Assembly: GCA_030762175.1 (NCBI GenBank)
Contig: CM060834.1
Location: 65,763,501 to 65,827,500, forward strand
Origin: Metallyticus violacea
Taxonomy: Eukaryota > Arthropoda > Insecta > Mantodea > Metallyticidae
DNA length: 64,000 nucleotides
Direction of reading: 5' to 3'
Shown: one piece after another, positions 12,401 to 23,283 of the stretch
Numbering within the stretch: position 1 is the first letter of the stretch
Layout of the letters: the number at the start of each line of letters is the position of its first letter
The notes under the pieces: model-generated
Database searches by the model: none
Told to the model about the DNA's origin: nothing
The model's input: the letters and a program-made list of their open reading frames with translations, nothing else
Position numbers and translations under genes: made by a program

Positions 12401-12735
12401 TGTTTGATAGCCTTAGACAAGCATATTATGCGCAAAGAATCTCGAAAAGAAAAAAAATTTTTTTCGAAGTTTGGAAACTTCGTTAGAATCACTTTTTTTC
12501 CGTTCTTATTTAAGATAACTGGTTCTCTTTCATTATACTATTTTGATAGCCTCAGACAAGCATATTATGCGCAAAGAATCTCGAAAAAAAAAAAATTTTT
12601 TTTCGAAGTTCGGAAACTTAGTTAGAATCACTTTTTTTCCGTTCTTATTTGAGATAACTTGTTCTCTTTCATTATACTAGTTTGATAGCCTTAGACAAGC
12701 ATATTATGCGCAAAGAATCTCGAAAAGAAAAAAAT
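9481..12735 (+). repeat. Modified third copy plus 2,086-bp (15-monomer) tandem duplication
   Basis: From about 9,481 the 3.06-kb unit continues, but its later part sits 3,197-3,198 bp (23 monomers) from the previous copy. For example, the CGTCAG monomers at 8,098 recur at 11,296, so one monomer was gained. In addition 9,500-10,650 is repeated at 11,586-12,735 with an offset of 2,086 (15 monomers). The AAATATCTTT marker at 9,811 and 11,897 and the following monomers show this. Private changes since then include GTTCTGTTTC at about 10,437 and an A8T7 tract at about 12,453. Confidence 0.72.
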
Positions 12736-14159
12736 TTTTTTTTGAAGTTTGGAAACTTCGTTAGAATCACTTTTTTTCCGTTCTTATTTGAGATAACTGG
12801 TTCTCTTTCATTATACTAGTTTGATAGCCTCAGACAAGCATATTATGCGCAAAGAATCTCGAAAAGAAAAAAATTTTTTTTCGAAGTTTGGAAACTTCGT
12901 TAGAATCACTTTTTTTCCATTCTTATTTGAGATAACTTGTTCTCTTTCATTATACTTGTTTGATAGCCTTAGACAAGCATATTATGCGCAAAGAATCTCG
13001 AAAAGAAAAAAATTTTTTTTCGAAGTTTGAAAACTTCGTTAGAATCACTTTTTTTCCGTTCTTATTTAAGATTACTGGTTCTCTTTCATTATACTAGTTT
13101 GATAGCCTCAGACAAGCATATTATGCGCAAAGAATCTCGAAAAGAAAAAAAATTTTTTTTCGAAGTTTGGAAACTTCGTTAGAATCACTTTTTTTCCGTT
13201 TTTATATGAGATAACTTGTTCTCTTTCATTATACTAGTTTGATAGCCTTAGACAAGCATATTATGCGCAAAGAATCTCGAAAAGAAAAAAATTTTTTTTC
13301 GAAGTTTGGAAACTTCGTTGGAATCACTTTTTTCCCGTTCTTATTTAAGATTACTGGTTCTCTTTCATTATACTAGTTTGATAGCCTCAGACAAGCATAT
13401 TATGCCCAAAGAATCTCGAAAAGAAAAAAATTTTTTTTCGAAGTTTGGAAACTTCCTTAGAATCACTTTTTTTCCGTTCTTATTTGAGATAACTGGTTCT
13501 CTTTCATTATACTAGTTTGATAGACTCAGACAAGCATATTATGCGCAAAGAATCTCGAAAAGAAAAAAATTTTTTTTCGAAGTTTGGAAACTTCCTTAGA
13601 ATAACTTTTTTTCCATTCTTATTTGAGATAACTTGTTCTCTTTCATTATACTTGTTTGATAGCCTTAGACAAGCATATTATGCGCAAAGAATCTCGAAAA
13701 CAAAAAAATTTTTTTTCGAAGTTTGGAAACTTCGTTAGAATCACTTTTTTTCCGTTCTCATTTAAGATTACTGGTTCTCTTTCATTATACTAGTTTGATA
13801 GCCTCAGACAAGCATATTATGCGCAAAGAATCTCGAAAAAAAAAAAATTTTTTTTCGAAGTTTGGAAACTACGTTAGAATCACTTTTTTTCCGTTCTTAT
13901 TTGAGATAACTTGTTCTCTTTCATTATACTAGTTTGATAGCCTTAGACAAGCATATTATGCGCAAAGAATCTCGAAAAGAAAAAAATTTTTTTTCGAAGT
14001 TTAGAAACTTTCTTAGAATCACTTTTTTTCCATTCTTATTTGAGATAACTTGTTCTCTTTCATTATACTTGTTTGATAGCCTTAGACAAGCATATTATGC
14101 GCAAAGAATCTCAAAAAGAAAAAAATTTTTTTTCGAAGTTTGGAAACTTCCTTAGAATC
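12736..14159 (+). repeat. Satellite block shared with 39.7-41.0 and 43.6-44.9 kb
   Basis: This stretch holds about ten monomers with no gene. Its rare markers are TTTTTATATGAG near 13,199 and ATGCCCAAAG near 13,402. Both recur together in the 10-kb duplicated region (ATGCCC near 40,351, 44,241, 50,352 and 54,242), so the block has been copied over about 27 kb and then amplified. Beyond about 13,515 the correspondence shifts by about one monomer, which shows later monomer gain or loss. Confidence 0.65.
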
Positions 14160-16040
14160 ACTTTTTTTCCATTCTTATTTGAAATAACTTGTTCTCTTTC
14201 ATTATACTAGTTTGATAGCCTCTGACAAGCATATTATGCGCAAAGAATCTCGAAAAGAAAAAAATTTTTTTTCGAAGTTTGGAAACTTCCTTAGAATCAC
14301 TTTTTTTCCATTCTTATTTGAGATAACTTGTTCTCTTTCATTATACTAGTTTGATAGCCTATGACAAGCATATTATGCGCAAAGAATTTCGAAAAGAAAA
14401 AAATTTTTTTTCCAAGATTGGAAACCTCGTTAGAATCACTTTTTTTCCGTTCTTATTTGAGATAACTGGTTCTCTTTCATTATACTAGTTTGATAGCCTC
14501 AGAAAAGCATAGGTGTGCGCAAAGAATCTCGAAAAGAAAAAAATTTTTTTTCGAAGTTTGAAAACTTCGTTAGAATCACTTTTTTTCCGTTCTTATTTGA
14601 GATAACTGGTTCTCTTTCATTATACTAGTTTGATAGCCTCAGACAAGCATATTATGCGCAAAGAATCTCGAAGGAAAAAAATTTTTTTTCGAAGTTTGGA
14701 AACTTACTTAGAATCACTTTTTTTCCATTCTTATTTGAGATAACTTGTTCTCTTTCATTATACTTGTTTGATAGCCTTAGACAAGCATATTATGCGCAAA
14801 GAATCTCGAAAAGAAAAAAATTTTTTTTCGAAGTTTGGAAACTTCGTTAGAATCACTTTTTTTCCGTTCTTATTTAAGATTACTGGTTCTCTTACATTAT
14901 ACTAGTTTGATAGCCTCAGACAAGCATATTATGCGCAAAGAATCTCGAAAAGAAAAAAAATTTTTTTCGAAGTTTGGAAACTTCGTTAGAATCACTTTTT
15001 TTCCGTTCTTATTTAAGTTAACTTGTTCTCTTTCATTATACTAGTTTGATATCCTTAGACAAGCATATTATGCGCAAAGAATCTCGAAAAGAAAAAAATT
15101 TTTTTTCGAAGTTTGGAAACTTCGTTAGAATCACTTTTTTTCCGTTCTTATTTGAGATAACTGGTTCTCTTTCATTATACTAGTTTGATAGCCTCAGACA
15201 AGCATATTATGCGCAAAGAATCTCGAAAAGAAAAAAATTTTTTTTCGAAGTTTGGAAACTTCGTTAGAATCACTTTTTTTCCGTTCTTATTTAAGATTAC
15301 TGGTTCTCTTTAGTTATACTAGTTTGATAGCTTCAGACAAGCATATTATGCGCAAAGAATCTCGAAAAGAAAAAAATTTTTTTTCGAAGTTTGGAAACTT
15401 CGTTAGAATCACTTTTTTTACGTTCTTATTTGAGATAACTTGTTCTCTTTCATTATACTTGTTTGATAGCCTTAGACAAGCATATTATGCGCAAAGAATC
15501 TCGAAAAGAAAAAAATTTTTTTTCGAAGTTTGGAAACTTCCTTAGAATCACTTTTTTTCCATTCTTATTTGAGATAACTTGTTCTCTTTCATTATACTAG
15601 TTTGATAGCCTCAGACAAGCATATTATGCGCAAAGAATCTCGAAAAGAAAAAAATTTTTTTTCGAAGTTTGGAATCTTCCTTAGAATCACTTTTTTTCCA
15701 TTCTTATTTGAGATAACTTGTTCTGTTTCATTATACTAGTTTGATAGCCTTAGACAAGCATATTATGCGCAAAGAATCTCGAAAAGAAAAAAATTTTTTT
15801 TCGAAGTTGGAAACTTCGTTAGAATCACTTTTTTTCCGTTCTTATTTAAGATAACTTGTTCTCTTTCATTATACTAGTTTGATAGCCTTAGACAAGCATA
15901 TTATGCGCAAAGAATCTCGAAAAGAAAAAAATTTTTTTTCGAAGTTTGGAAACTTCGTTAGAATCACTTTTTTTCCGTTCTTATTTGAAATAACTGGTTT
16001 TCTTTCATTATACTAGTTTGATAGCCTTAGACAAGCATAT
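14160..16040 (+). repeat. Long-range duplicated block, copy at 60.5-62.3 kb
   Basis: This block matches 60,549-62,290 with an offset of 46,389, which then becomes 46,250. Shared private variants are TTTGAAATAAC at the left edge, CCTCTGAC (14,222 and 60,611), CCTATGAC (14,361 and 60,750), the AGGTGTGCGC monomer, CTCGAAGGAAAA (about 14,668 and 61,057), GATATCC (about 15,049 and 61,299) and CTTTAGTTATAC (15,308 and 61,558). The offset drops by exactly 139 between about 14,840 and 15,040, where one monomer present here is missing from the other copy. Confidence 0.85.
14511..14520 (+). other. Rare monomer variant AGGTGTGCGC replacing the dyad
   Basis: The usual GCATATTATGCGC is altered here to GCATAGGTGTGCGC, one base longer, with the dyad destroyed. 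I find it only here and at 60,900-60,909, always after AGAAAAGCAT, which makes it a strong tag for common origin of the two blocks. Confidence 0.85.
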
Positions 16041-18829
16041 TATGCGCAAAGAATCTCGAAAAGAAAAAAATTTTTTTTCGAAGTTTGGAAACTTCGTTAG
16101 AATCACTTTTTTTCCATTCTTATTTGAGATAACTTGTTCTCTTTCATTATACTTGTTTGATAGCCTGAGACAAGCCTATTATGCGCAAAGAATCTCGAAA
16201 AGAAAAAAATTTTTTTTCGAAGTTTGGAAACTACCTTAGAATCACTTTTTTTCCATTCTTATTTGAGATAACTTGTTCTCTTTCATTATACTAGTTTGAT
16301 AGCCTCAGACAAGCATATTATGCGCAAAGAATCTCGAAAAGAAAAAAATTTTTTTTCGAAGTTTGGAAACTTCGTTAGAATCACTTTTTTCCGTTCTTAT
16401 TTAAGTTAACTTGTTCTCTTTCATTATACTAGTTTGATAGCCTTAGCCAAGCATATTATGCGCAAAGAATCTCGAAAAGAAAAAAATTTTTTTTCGAAGT
16501 TTGGAAACTTCGTTAGAATCACTTTTTTTCCGTTCTTATTTGAGATAACTGGTTCTCTTTCATTATACTAGTTTGATAGCCTCAGACAAGCATATAATGC
16601 GCAAAGAATCTCGAAAGGAAAAAAATTTTTTTTCGAAGTTTGGAAACTTCCTTAGAATCACTTTTTTTCCATTCTTATTTGAGATAACTTGTTCTCTTTC
16701 ATTATACTTGTTTGATAGCCTCAGACAAGCATATTATGCGCAAAGAATTTCGAAAAGAAAAAAATTTTATTTCGAAGTTTGGAAACTTCGTTAGAATCAC
16801 TTTTTTTCCGTTCTTATTTAAGATTACTGGTTCTCTTTCATTATACTAGTTTGATAGCCTCAGACAAGCATATTATGCGCAAAGAATGTCGAAAAGAAAA
16901 AAATTTTATTTCGAAGGTTTGAATATTCGTTAGAATCACTTTTTTTCCGTTCTTATTTGAGATAACTGGTTCTCTTTCATTATACTAGTTTGATAGCCTC
17001 AGACAAGCATATTATGCGCAAAGAATCTCGAAAAGAAAAAAATTTTTTTTCGAAGTTTGGAAACTTCCTTAGAATCACTTTTTTTCCATTCTTATTTGAG
17101 ATAACTTGTTCTCATTCATTATACTAGTTTAATAGCCTTAGACAAGCATATTATGCGCAAAGAATCTCGAAAAGAAAAAAATTTTTTTTCGAAGTTTGGA
17201 AACTTCGTTAGAATCACTTTTTTTCCGTTCTTATTTAAGATTACTGGTTCTCGTTCATTATACTAGTTTGATAGCCTCAGACAAGCATATTATGCGCAAA
17301 GAATCTCGAAAAGAAAAAAATTTTTTTTCGAAGTTTGGAAACTTCGTTAGAATCACTTTTTTTCCGTTCTTATTTGAGATAACTTGTTCTCTTTCATTAT
17401 ACTTGTTTGATAGCCTTAGACAAGCATATTATGCGCAAAGAATCTCGAAAAGAAAAAAATTTTTTTTCGAAGTTTGGAAACTTCCTTAGAATCACTTTTT
17501 TTCCATTCTTATTTGAGATAACTTGTTCTCTTTCATTATACTAGTTTGATAGCCTCAGACAAGCATATTATGCGCAAAGAATCTCGAAAAGAAAAAAATT
17601 TTTTTTCGAAGTTTGGAATCCTCCTTAGAATCACTTTTTTTCCATTCTTATTTGAGATAACTTGTTCTCTTTCATTATACTAGTTTGATAGCCTTAGACA
17701 AGCATATTATGCGCAAAGAATCTCGAAAAGAAAAAAAATTTTTTCGAAGTTTGGAAACTTTGTTAGAATCACTTTTTTTCCGTTCTTATTTAAGATTACT
17801 GGTTCTCTTTCATTATACTAGTTTGATAGCCTCAGACAAGCATATTATGCGCAAAGAATCTCGAAAAGAAAAAAATTTTTTTTCGAAGTTTGGAAACTTC
17901 GTTAGAATCACTTTTTTTCCGTTCTTATTTAAGATTACTGGTTCTCGTTCATTATACTAGTTTGATAGCCTCAGACAAGCATATTATGCGCAAAGAATCT
18001 CGAAAAGAAAAAAATTTTTTTTCGAAGTTTGGAAACTTCGTTAGAATCACTTTTTTTCCGTTCTTATTTGAGATAACTTGTTCTCTTTCATTATACTTGT
18101 TTGATAGCCTTAGACAAGCATATTATGCGCAAAGAATCTCGAAAAGAAAAAAATTTTTTTTCGAAGTTTGGAAACTTCCTTAGAATCACTTTTTTTCCAT
18201 TCTTATTTGAGATAACTTGTTCTCTTTCATTATACTAGTTTGATAGCCTCAGACAAGCATATTATGCGCAAAGAATCTCGAAAAGAAAAAAATTTTTTTT
18301 CGAAGTTTGGAATCCTCCTTAGAATCACTTTTTTTCCATTCTTATTTGAGATAACTTGTTCTCTTTCATTATACTAGTTTGATAGCCTTAGACAAGCATA
18401 TTATGCGCAAAGAATCTCGAAAAGAAAAAAAGTTTTTTCGAAGTTTGGAAACTTCGTTAGAATCACTTTTTTTCCGTTCTTATTTGAAATAACTGGTTCT
18501 CTTTCATTATACTAGTTTGATAGCCTTAGACAAGCATATTATGCGCAAAGAATCTCGAAAAGAAAAAAATTTTTTTTCGAAGTTTGGAAACTTCGTTAGA
18601 ATCACTTTTTTTCCGTTCTTATTTGAAATAACTGGTTTTCTTTCATTATACTAGTTTGATAGCCTTAGACAAGCATATTATGCGCAAAGAATCTCGAAAA
18701 GAAATAAATTTTTTTTCGAAGTTTGGAAACTTCGTTAGAATCACTTTTTTTCCATTCTTATTTGAGATAACTTGTTCTCTTTCATTATACTTGTTTGATA
18801 GCCTGAGACAAGCCTATTATGCGCAAAGA
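16041..18829 (+). repeat. Mosaic satellite with a local 694-bp (5-monomer) duplication
   Basis: About twenty monomers fill this stretch, with no gene. Monomers around 17,180-17,690 recur at 17,875-18,385 with an offset of 694 bp, about five monomers. Both copies carry the GTTCTCGTTC variant (17,250 and 17,944) and GGAATCCTCC (17,615 and 18,309). The part near 16,573-16,920 (ATATAATGC, CGAAAGGAA, then GGTTTGAATATTCG) resembles 35,601-35,950 and 45,602-45,951. A tract with an internal G, AAAAAAAGTTTTTTCG, occurs near 18,431. Confidence 0.7.
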
Positions 18830-21800
18830 ATCTCGAAAAGAAAAAAATTTTTTTTCGAAGTTTGGAAACTACCTTAGAATCACTTTTTTTCATTCTTATT
18901 TGAGATAACTTGTTCTCTTTCATTATACTAGTTTGATAGCCTCAGACAAGCATATTATGCGCAAAGAATCTCGAAAAGAAAAAAATTTTTTTCGAAGTTT
19001 GGAAACTTCCTTAGAATCACTTTTTTTCCATTCTTATTTGAGATAACTTGATCTCTTTCATTATACTAGTTTGATAGCCTTAGACAAGCATATTATGCGC
19101 AAAGAATCTCGAAAAGAAAAAAATTTTTTTTCGAAGTTTGGAAACTTCGTTAGAATCACTTTTTTTCCGTTCTTATCTGAGATAACTGGTTCTCTTTCAT
19201 TATACTAGTTTGATAGCCTCAGACAAGCATATAATGCGCAAAGAATCTCGAAAGGAAAAAAAATTTTTTTCGAAGTTTGGAAACTTCCTTAGAATCACTT
19301 TTTTTCCATTCTTATTTGAGATAACTTGTTCTCTTTCAATATACTTGTTTGATAGCCTCAGACAAGCATATTATGCGCAAAGAATTTCGAAAAGAAAAAA
19401 TTTTATTTCGAAGTTTGGAAACTTCGTTAGAATCACTTTTTTTCCGTTCTTATTTAAGATTACTGGTTCTCTTTCATTATACTAGTTTGATAGCCTCAGA
19501 CAAGCATATTATGCGCAAAGAATGTCGAAAAGAAAAAAATTTTATTTCGAAGGTTTGAATATTCGTTAGAATCACTTTTTTTCCGTTCTTATTTTAGATA
19601 ACTTGTTCTCTTTCATTATACTTGTTTGATAGCCTTAGACAAGCATATTATGCGCAAAGAATCTCGAAAAGAAAAAAATTTTTTTTCGAAGTTTGGAAAC
19701 TTCCTTAGAATCACTTTTTTTCCATTCTTATTTGAGATAACTTGTTCTCTTTCATTATACTAGTTTGATAGCCTCAGACAAGCATATTATGCGCAAAGAA
19801 TCTCGAAAAGAAAAAAATTTTTTTTCGAAGTTTGGAATCTTCCTTAGAATCACTTTTTTTCCATTCTTATTTGAGATAACTTGTTCTGTTTCATTATACT
19901 AGTTTGATAGCCTTAGACAAGCATATTATGCGCAAAAAATCTCGAAAAGAAAAAAAATTTTTTTCGAAGTTTGGAAACTTCGTTAGAATCACTTTTTTTC
20001 CGTTCTTATTTGAAATAACTGGTTTTCTTTCATTATACTAGTTTGATAGCCTTAGACAAGCATATTATGCGCAAAGAATCTCGAAAAGAAAAAAATTTTT
20101 TTTCGAAGTTTGGAAACTTCGTTAGAATCACTTTTTTTCCATTCTTATTTGAGATAACTTGTTCTCTTTCATTATACTTGTTTGATAGCCTGAGACAAGC
20201 CTATTATGCGCAAAGAATCTCGAAAAGAAAAAAATTTTTTTTCGAAGTTTGGAAACTTCCTTAGAATCACTTTTTTTCCATTCTTATTTGAGATAACTTG
20301 TTCTCTTTCATTATACTAGTTTGATAGCCTCAGACAAGCATATTATGCGCAAAGAATCTCGAAAAGAAAAAAATTTTTTTCGAAGTTTGGAAACTTCGTT
20401 AGAATCACTTTTTTTCCGTTCTTATTTAAGTTAACTTGATCTCTTTCATTATACTAGTTTGATAGCCTTAGACAAGCATATTATGCGCAAAGAATCTCGA
20501 AAAGAAAAAAATTTTTTTTCGAAGTTTGGAAACTTCGTTAGAATCACTTTTTTTCCGTTCTTATCTGAGATAACTGGTTCTCTTTCATTATACTAGTTTG
20601 ATAGCCTCAGACAAGCATATAATGCGCAAAGAATCTCGAAAGGAAAAAAATTTTTTTTCGAAGTTTGGAAACTTCCTTAGAATCACTTTTTTTCCATTCT
20701 TATTTGAGATAACTTGTTCTCTTTCAATATACTTGTTTGATAGCCTCAGACAAGCATATTATGCGCAAAGAATTTCGAAAAGAAAAAATTTTATTTCAAA
20801 GATTGGAAACTTCGTTAGAATCACTTTTTTTCCGTTCTTATTTAAGATTACTGGTTCTCTTTCATTATACTAGTTTGATAGCCTCAGACAAGCATATTAT
20901 GCGCAAAGAATGTCGAAAAGAAAAAAATTTTATTTCGAAGGTTTGAATATTCGTTAGAATCACTTTTTTTCCGTTCTTATTTGAGATAACTGGTTCTCTT
21001 TCATTATACTACTTTGATAGCCTCAGAAAAGCATATTATGCGCAAAGAATCTCGAAAAGAAAAAAATTTTTTTTCGAAGTTTGGAAACTACCTTAGAATC
21101 ACTTTTTTTCATTCTTATTTGAGATAACTTGTTCTCTTTCATTATACTAGTTTGATAGCCTCAGACAAGCATATTATGCGCAAAGAATCTCGAAAAGAAA
21201 AAAATTTTTTTCGAAGTTTGGAAACTTCGTTAGAATCACTTTTTTTCCGTTCTTATTTATGTTAACTTGATCTCTTTCATTATACTAGTTTGATAGCCTT
21301 AGACAAGCATATTATGCGCAAAGAATCTCGAAAAGAAAAAAATTTTTTTTCGAAGTTTGGAAACTTCGTTAGAATCACTTTTTTTCCGTTCTTATCTGAG
21401 ATAACTGGTTCTCTTTCATTATACTAGTTTGATAGCCTCAGACAAGCATATAATGCGCAAAGAATCTCGAAAGGAAAAAAATTTTTTTTCGAAGTTTGGA
21501 AACTTCCTTAGAATCACTTTTTTTCCATTCTTATTTGAGATAACTTGTTCTCTTTCAATATACTTGTTTGATAGCCTCAGACAAGCATATTATGCGCAAA
21601 GAATTTCGAAAAGAAAAAATTTTATTTCGAAGTTTGGAAACTTCGTTAGAATCACTTTTTTTCCGTTCTTATTTAAGATTACTGGTTCTCTTTCATTATA
21701 CTAGTTTGATAGCCTCAGACAAGCATATTATGCGCAAAGAATGTCGAAAAGAAAAAAATTTTATTTCGAAGGTTTGAATATTCGTTAGAATCACTTTTTT

Positions 21801-23283
21801 TCCGTTCTTATTTTAGATAACTTGTTCTCTTTCATTATACTTGTTTGATAGCCTTAGACAAGCATATTATGCGCAAAGAATCTCGAAAAGAAAAAAATTT
21901 TTTTTCGAAGTTTGGAAACTTCCTTAGAATCACTTTTTTTCCATTCTTATTTGAGATAACTTGTTCTCTTTCATTATACTAGTTTGATAGCCTCAGACAA
22001 GCATATTATGCGCAAAGAATCTCGAAAAGAAAAAAATTTTTTTTCGAAGTTTGGAATCTTCCTTAGAATCACTTTTTTTCCATTCTTATTTGAGATAACT
22101 TGTTCTGTTTCATTATACTAGTTTGATAGCCTTAGACAAGCATATTATGCGCAAAAAATCTCGAAAAGAAAAAAAATTTTTTTCGAAGTTTGGAAACTTC
22201 GTTAGAATCACTTTTTTTCCGTTCTTATTTGAAATAACTGGTTTTCTTTCATTATACTAGTTTGATAGCCTTAGACAAGCATATTATGCGCAAAGAATCT
22301 CGAAAAGAAAAAAATTTTTTTTCGAAGTTTGGAAACTTCGTTAGAATCACTTTTTTTCCATTCTTATTTGAGATAACTTGTTCTCTTTCATTATACTTGT
22401 TTGATAGCCTCAGACAAGCCTATTATGCGCAAAGAATCTCGAAAAGAAAAAAATTTTTTTTCGAAGTTTGGAAACTTCCTTAGAATCACTTTTTTTCCAT
22501 TCTTATTTGAGATAACTTGTTCTCTTTCATTATACTAGTTTGATAGCCTCAGACAAGCATATTATGCGCAAAGAATCTCGAAAAGAAAAAAATTTTTTTC
22601 GAAGTTTGGAAACTTCGTTAGAATCACTTTTTTTCCGTTCTTATTTAAGTTAACTTGATCTCTTTCATTATACTAGTTTGATAGCCTTAGACAAGCATAT
22701 TATGCGCAAAGAATCTCGAAAAGAAAAAAATTTTTTTTCGAAGTTTGGAAACTTCGTTAGAATCACTTTTTTTCCGTTCTTATCTGAGATAACTGGTTCT
22801 CTTTCATTATACTAGTTTGATAGCCTCAGACAAGCATATAATGCGCAAAGAATCTCGAAAGGAAAAAAATTTTTTTTCGAAGTTTGGAAACTTCCTTAGA
22901 ATCACTTTTTTTCCATTCTTATTTGAGATAACTTGTTCTCTTTCAATATACTTGTTTGATAGCCTCAGACAAGCATATTATGCGCAAAGAATTTCGAAAA
23001 GAAAAAATTTTATTTCGAAGATTGGAAACTTCGTTAGAATCACTTTTTTTCCGTTCTTATTTAAGATTACTGGTTCTCTTTCATTATACTAGTTTGATAG
23101 CCTCAGACAAGCATATTATGCGCAAAGAATGTCGAAAAGAAAAAATTTTATTCCGAAGGTTTGAATATTCGTTAGAATCACTTTTTTTCCGTTCTTATTT
23201 GAGATAACTGGTTCTCTTTCATTATACTACTTTGATAGCCTCAGAAAAGCATATTATGCGCAAAGAATCTCGAAAAGAAAAAT
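18830..23283 (+). repeat. 2,219-bp (16-monomer) tandem duplication
   Basis: Copy one (about 18,830-21,048) and copy two (about 21,049-23,267, with the match running to 23,283) are offset by 2,219 bp. The single-C variant TTTTTCATTC occurs at 18,891 and 21,110. GATCTC in place of GTTCTC, TTATCTGAG, CATATAATGC, TTTCAATATAC and GGTTTGAATATTCG recur in the same order. Inside each copy a shorter module is reused at 1,388 and 831 bp (10 and 6 monomers), as seen from ATATAATGC near 19,229, 20,617, 21,448 and 22,836. Private changes such as TTTATGTTAAC near 21,257 show some divergence since duplication. Confidence 0.8.

Noticed and set aside
14511..14520. Insertion footprint of a mobile element at the AGGTGTGCGC variant
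   Set aside because: The change is only a few substitutions and one added base, with no target-site duplication or terminal repeats. It is shared with 60,900 by block copying.
18741..18923. Minus-strand open frame of 60 codons
   Set aside because: It is open only because two monomers there carry substitutions or an indel (AAATAAATT near 18,704 and the single-C TTTTTCATTC at 18,891). It is the reverse strand of ordinary satellite.
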